From the NCBI GenBank assembly GCA_011375045.1, contig DRNB01000102.1, forward strand, positions 1-7,017: a DNA stretch of 7,017 bases, read 5' to 3'. The stretch is from Aquifex aeolicus (GTDB lineage: Bacteria; Aquificota; Aquificia; Aquificales; Aquificaceae). Shown in pieces: positions 5,442 to 7,017 of the stretch. Both the position numbers and the translations under genes were made by a program. How positions within the stretch are numbered: the first letter of the stretch is position 1; every line of letters starts with the position of its first letter. Below the pieces are notes generated by a model. The model searched no databases. It saw nothing but the letters and a program-made list of their open reading frames with translations, and had not been told where the DNA came from.

Positions 5442-6829
5442 TCCTCCAGCTTTTCCCTGCCCCTGTCCTTCAGGATCCTCAGGCGTGCCCGCTCGATGGC
5501 GAGGGCGCCTTCGGGAACGTCTCTGGTTACAACGGAGCCTCCGGCTACGTAGGAGAGGGCACCCAGTCTTATGGGAGCTATGAGGAGGGAGTTGCTTCCT
5601 ACAAAGGCTCTTTCCCCTATGTAGGTCCTGTGTTTTCTCCTGCCGTCGTAGTTGGCGGTAACCACACCCGCGGATATGTTGGCTCCCGCACCGATCTGAG
5701 CGTCGCCTATGTAGGCAAGGTGCTTGGCTTTTACACCAGGACCTATAGTGCTCGCCTTCACCTCCACGAAGTTGCCTATTTCGGTTCCCTCCCCGACGGC
5801 TGTTCCGTTTCTCAGGTGGGCAAAGGGTCCGATCCTCGCTCCCTTCTCGATCACGCTGTCCTTTACGTAGGAGAAAGGTTCCACGACCGCGCCCTCCCCT
5901 ATCTCCGAATCTTCGATGATGCTTCCCTTACCGATCACCGCGTTTTCAGCCACCTTTGTTTTGCCCCTGAGCATAACCTCCGGAAACACCTCAACGTTTT
6001 CGGCGAGGGTAACGTCAGGTTCCACCCACACGGTCTCGGGCATGTGGAAGGTTACACCCTTCTGCGCCCAGAACTTTACAAGTTTAAGCCTGAGGATGTT
6101 TTCGGCAAAACCAAGCTCCCATCTGGTATTTACACCCAGAACCTCCGTGGGATCGGAAGCCATGAAGCTTCTTATCTCGTAGCCCTTGCGCACCATGTAG
6201 TCGACCGCATCCGTAAGGTATAACTCCCCGGTTCTCTCGCTGGGTTTTATCTTGAACAGAGCTTCGAGAAGGTAGGGTGTGTAGAACAGGTAAAGTCCCC
6301 CGTTTACCTCCCTTACGTTTCTTTCCTGAGGGCTCGCCTCCTTCTCCTCGACTATGCGCAGGATCCTGTCCGTTCCCTCCTCCTTTATGATCCTGCCGTA
6401 ACCCGAAGGGTCTGATAGAACCGAGGTAAGGATAACTCCCCCGAGCTTGATCTTTTCATACTCCTCCACCATGAAGAGAAACCTCTGCATGTTCTTTATG
6501 GTTTCCGGAGTAACGAGCGGGGAGTCTCCGTTTACTATGAGCAGATAATCCTCCTCGTTTCTCCAGAAATCGACCGCCGCCAGAACCGCGTCGGCGGTGC
6601 CCCCTTTGGGGTTCTCCTGATGGAAGAAGCTCACTCCCTCCGCTTTTACCGCCTCCATCACCTCCTCGGCTCCGTAACCTACCACGAGGGCTATATCCTT
6701 TACACCCCCGCTCCTGACGGTGTTGATCACATACCACACCATCGGTTTACCCAGTATTGTGTGGAGCACCTTTGGTTTCCTGCTTCTGAATCTTGTCCCC
6801 AAACCCGCTGCAAGGATCACAGCCTTCAT
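5438..6829 (-). CDS. glmU: Bifunctional GlmU: GlcN-1-P acetyltransferase / GlcNAc-1-P uridyltransferase
   Basis: A cytoplasmic enzyme that acetylates glucosamine-1-phosphate with acetyl-CoA, then couples the product to UTP to form UDP-GlcNAc for peptidoglycan and lipopolysaccharide. The 463 residues have normal length and two domains. The N-terminal uridyltransferase (about 1-230) has LAAGLGTR at 6-13, K20 in RKPKVLH, GGTADA at 77-82, NGDSPL at 100-105 with Mg-binding D102, and N234 in EVLGVNTR. The C-terminal left-handed beta helix (about 258-445) shows hexapeptide repeats, R340, K358, catalytic H370 (KAKHLAYIGDAQIG) and NYDGRRKHRT from 393. These map onto E. coli R333, K351, H363 and N386 with a constant offset of seven. 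The ATG has GGAGG 6 nt upstream and overlaps the lpxA stop as ATGA. The stop overlaps that of the convergent PilZ gene. Confidence 0.98.
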   Translation of the reverse strand: MKAVILAAGLGTRFRSRKPKVLHTILGKPMVWYVINTVRSGGVKDIALVVGYGAEEVMEAVKAEGVSFFHQENPKGGTADAVLAAVDFWRNEEDYLLIVNGDSPLVTPETIKNMQRFLFMVEEYEKIKLGGVILTSVLSDPSGYGRIIKEEGTDRILRIVEEKEASPQERNVREVNGGLYLFYTPYLLEALFKIKPSERTGELYLTDAVDYMVRKGYEIRSFMASDPTEVLGVNTRWELGFAENILRLKLVKFWAQKGVTFHMPETVWVEPDVTLAENVEVFPEVMLRGKTKVAENAVIGKGSIIEDSEIGEGAVVEPFSYVKDSVIEKGARIGPFAHLRNGTAVGEGTEIGNFVEVKASTIGPGVKAKHLAYIGDAQIGAGANISAGVVTANYDGRRKHRTYIGERAFVGSNSLLIAPIRLGALSYVAGGSVVTRDVPEGALAIERARLRILKDRGREKLED

Positions 6830-7017
6830 CCCTTCCCTCCGGCGTCCTTTGCCACCCCCCTTCTGGTTCTTTCTATAAAATCTATCAGAAGTTCCACATC
6901 GGGGTTGTTTTCGAACTCCTTCCTGAGACGCTCGAAGGCTTCGTGCTTCAGAAGTTTGCTCCTGAAAAGGATCCTGTAAGCCTTCTTCAGAATGGATATC
7001 CTCTCGGTGCTGAAACC
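6826..7017 (-). CDS. lpxA: LpxA, acyl-ACP--UDP-GlcNAc O-acyltransferase, C-terminal 63 residues only
   Basis: The visible end of a gene that enters from the right edge. LpxA acylates UDP-GlcNAc in the first step of lipid A synthesis. The 63 residues begin GFSTERISILKKAYRILFRS, which matches the helical C-terminal domain of LpxA that follows its beta-helix core (family pattern GFS.E.I..L+.AYR.LFRS). They continue with a helix LLIDFIERTRRGVAKD. The catalytic His and the hexapeptide repeats lie outside the window. The TGA stop overlaps the glmU ATG as ATGA, so the two are probably translated in a coupled way; GlmU makes the LpxA substrate. The call rests on a short but distinctive segment. LpxA implies a lipid A-type outer membrane. 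Confidence 0.87.
   Translation of the reverse strand, partial: GFSTERISILKKAYRILFRSKLLKHEAFERLRKEFENNPDVELLIDFIERTRRGVAKDAGGKG

Noticed and set aside
5630..6223. Plus-strand open frame of about 197 codons opposite glmU
   Set aside because: Antisense to the conserved beta-helix repeats of GlmU; its apparent regularity comes from those repeats.

Overview
The window looks like chromosomal DNA of a flagellated, diderm (outer-membrane-bearing) bacterium. It carries flagellar switch and chemotaxis genes beside lipid A and UDP-GlcNAc synthesis genes. The proteins are rich in Glu, Lys and Arg, with heavy AGG/ATA codon use, genes are packed tightly and often overlap, and a short CheZ sits with FliM. 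Together these suggest a thermophile of the Aquificota type or a similar deep-branching lineage. This placement is inference from style, not proof. I see no mobile element, CRISPR array, tRNA or rRNA.

Layout. Positions 1-1509 (minus strand) hold the first 503 residues of a soluble globin-coupled chemoreceptor (HemAT-like), whose C-terminus runs off the left edge. A 69-bp divergent intergenic region (1510-1578) follows. A tight plus-strand operon then runs from 1579 to 5441: fliM, a compact cheZ, cheY, a short soluble receptor with an abbreviated PAS-like head, a J-domain protein with an unrecognised N-terminal half, and a PilZ-domain protein. All junctions are overlaps or gaps of under 20 nt. 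On the minus strand, glmU (5438-6829) converges on the operon so that the two stop codons overlap. Upstream of glmU lies the 3' end of lpxA (6826-7017), coupled to it by an ATGA overlap.

How the genes fit together. The oxygen/heme receptor and the PAS-headed receptor would feed a CheA kinase not in this window. CheA would phosphorylate CheY, CheY-P would bind the N-terminal peptide of FliM at the flagellar switch, and CheZ would remove the phosphate. The PilZ protein is a plausible c-di-GMP input to the same motor, like the YcgR brake. The J-domain protein is the unexpected member. On the other strand, GlmU makes the UDP-GlcNAc that LpxA uses in the first step of lipid A synthesis.

The observations most worth a second look are the J-domain protein within a switch/chemotaxis operon, an apparently leaderless fliM transcript from an extended -10 promoter, matching CheY-docking peptides at the N-terminus of FliM and the C-terminus of CheZ, and the globin-HAMP receptor without membrane segments that diverges from the operon.
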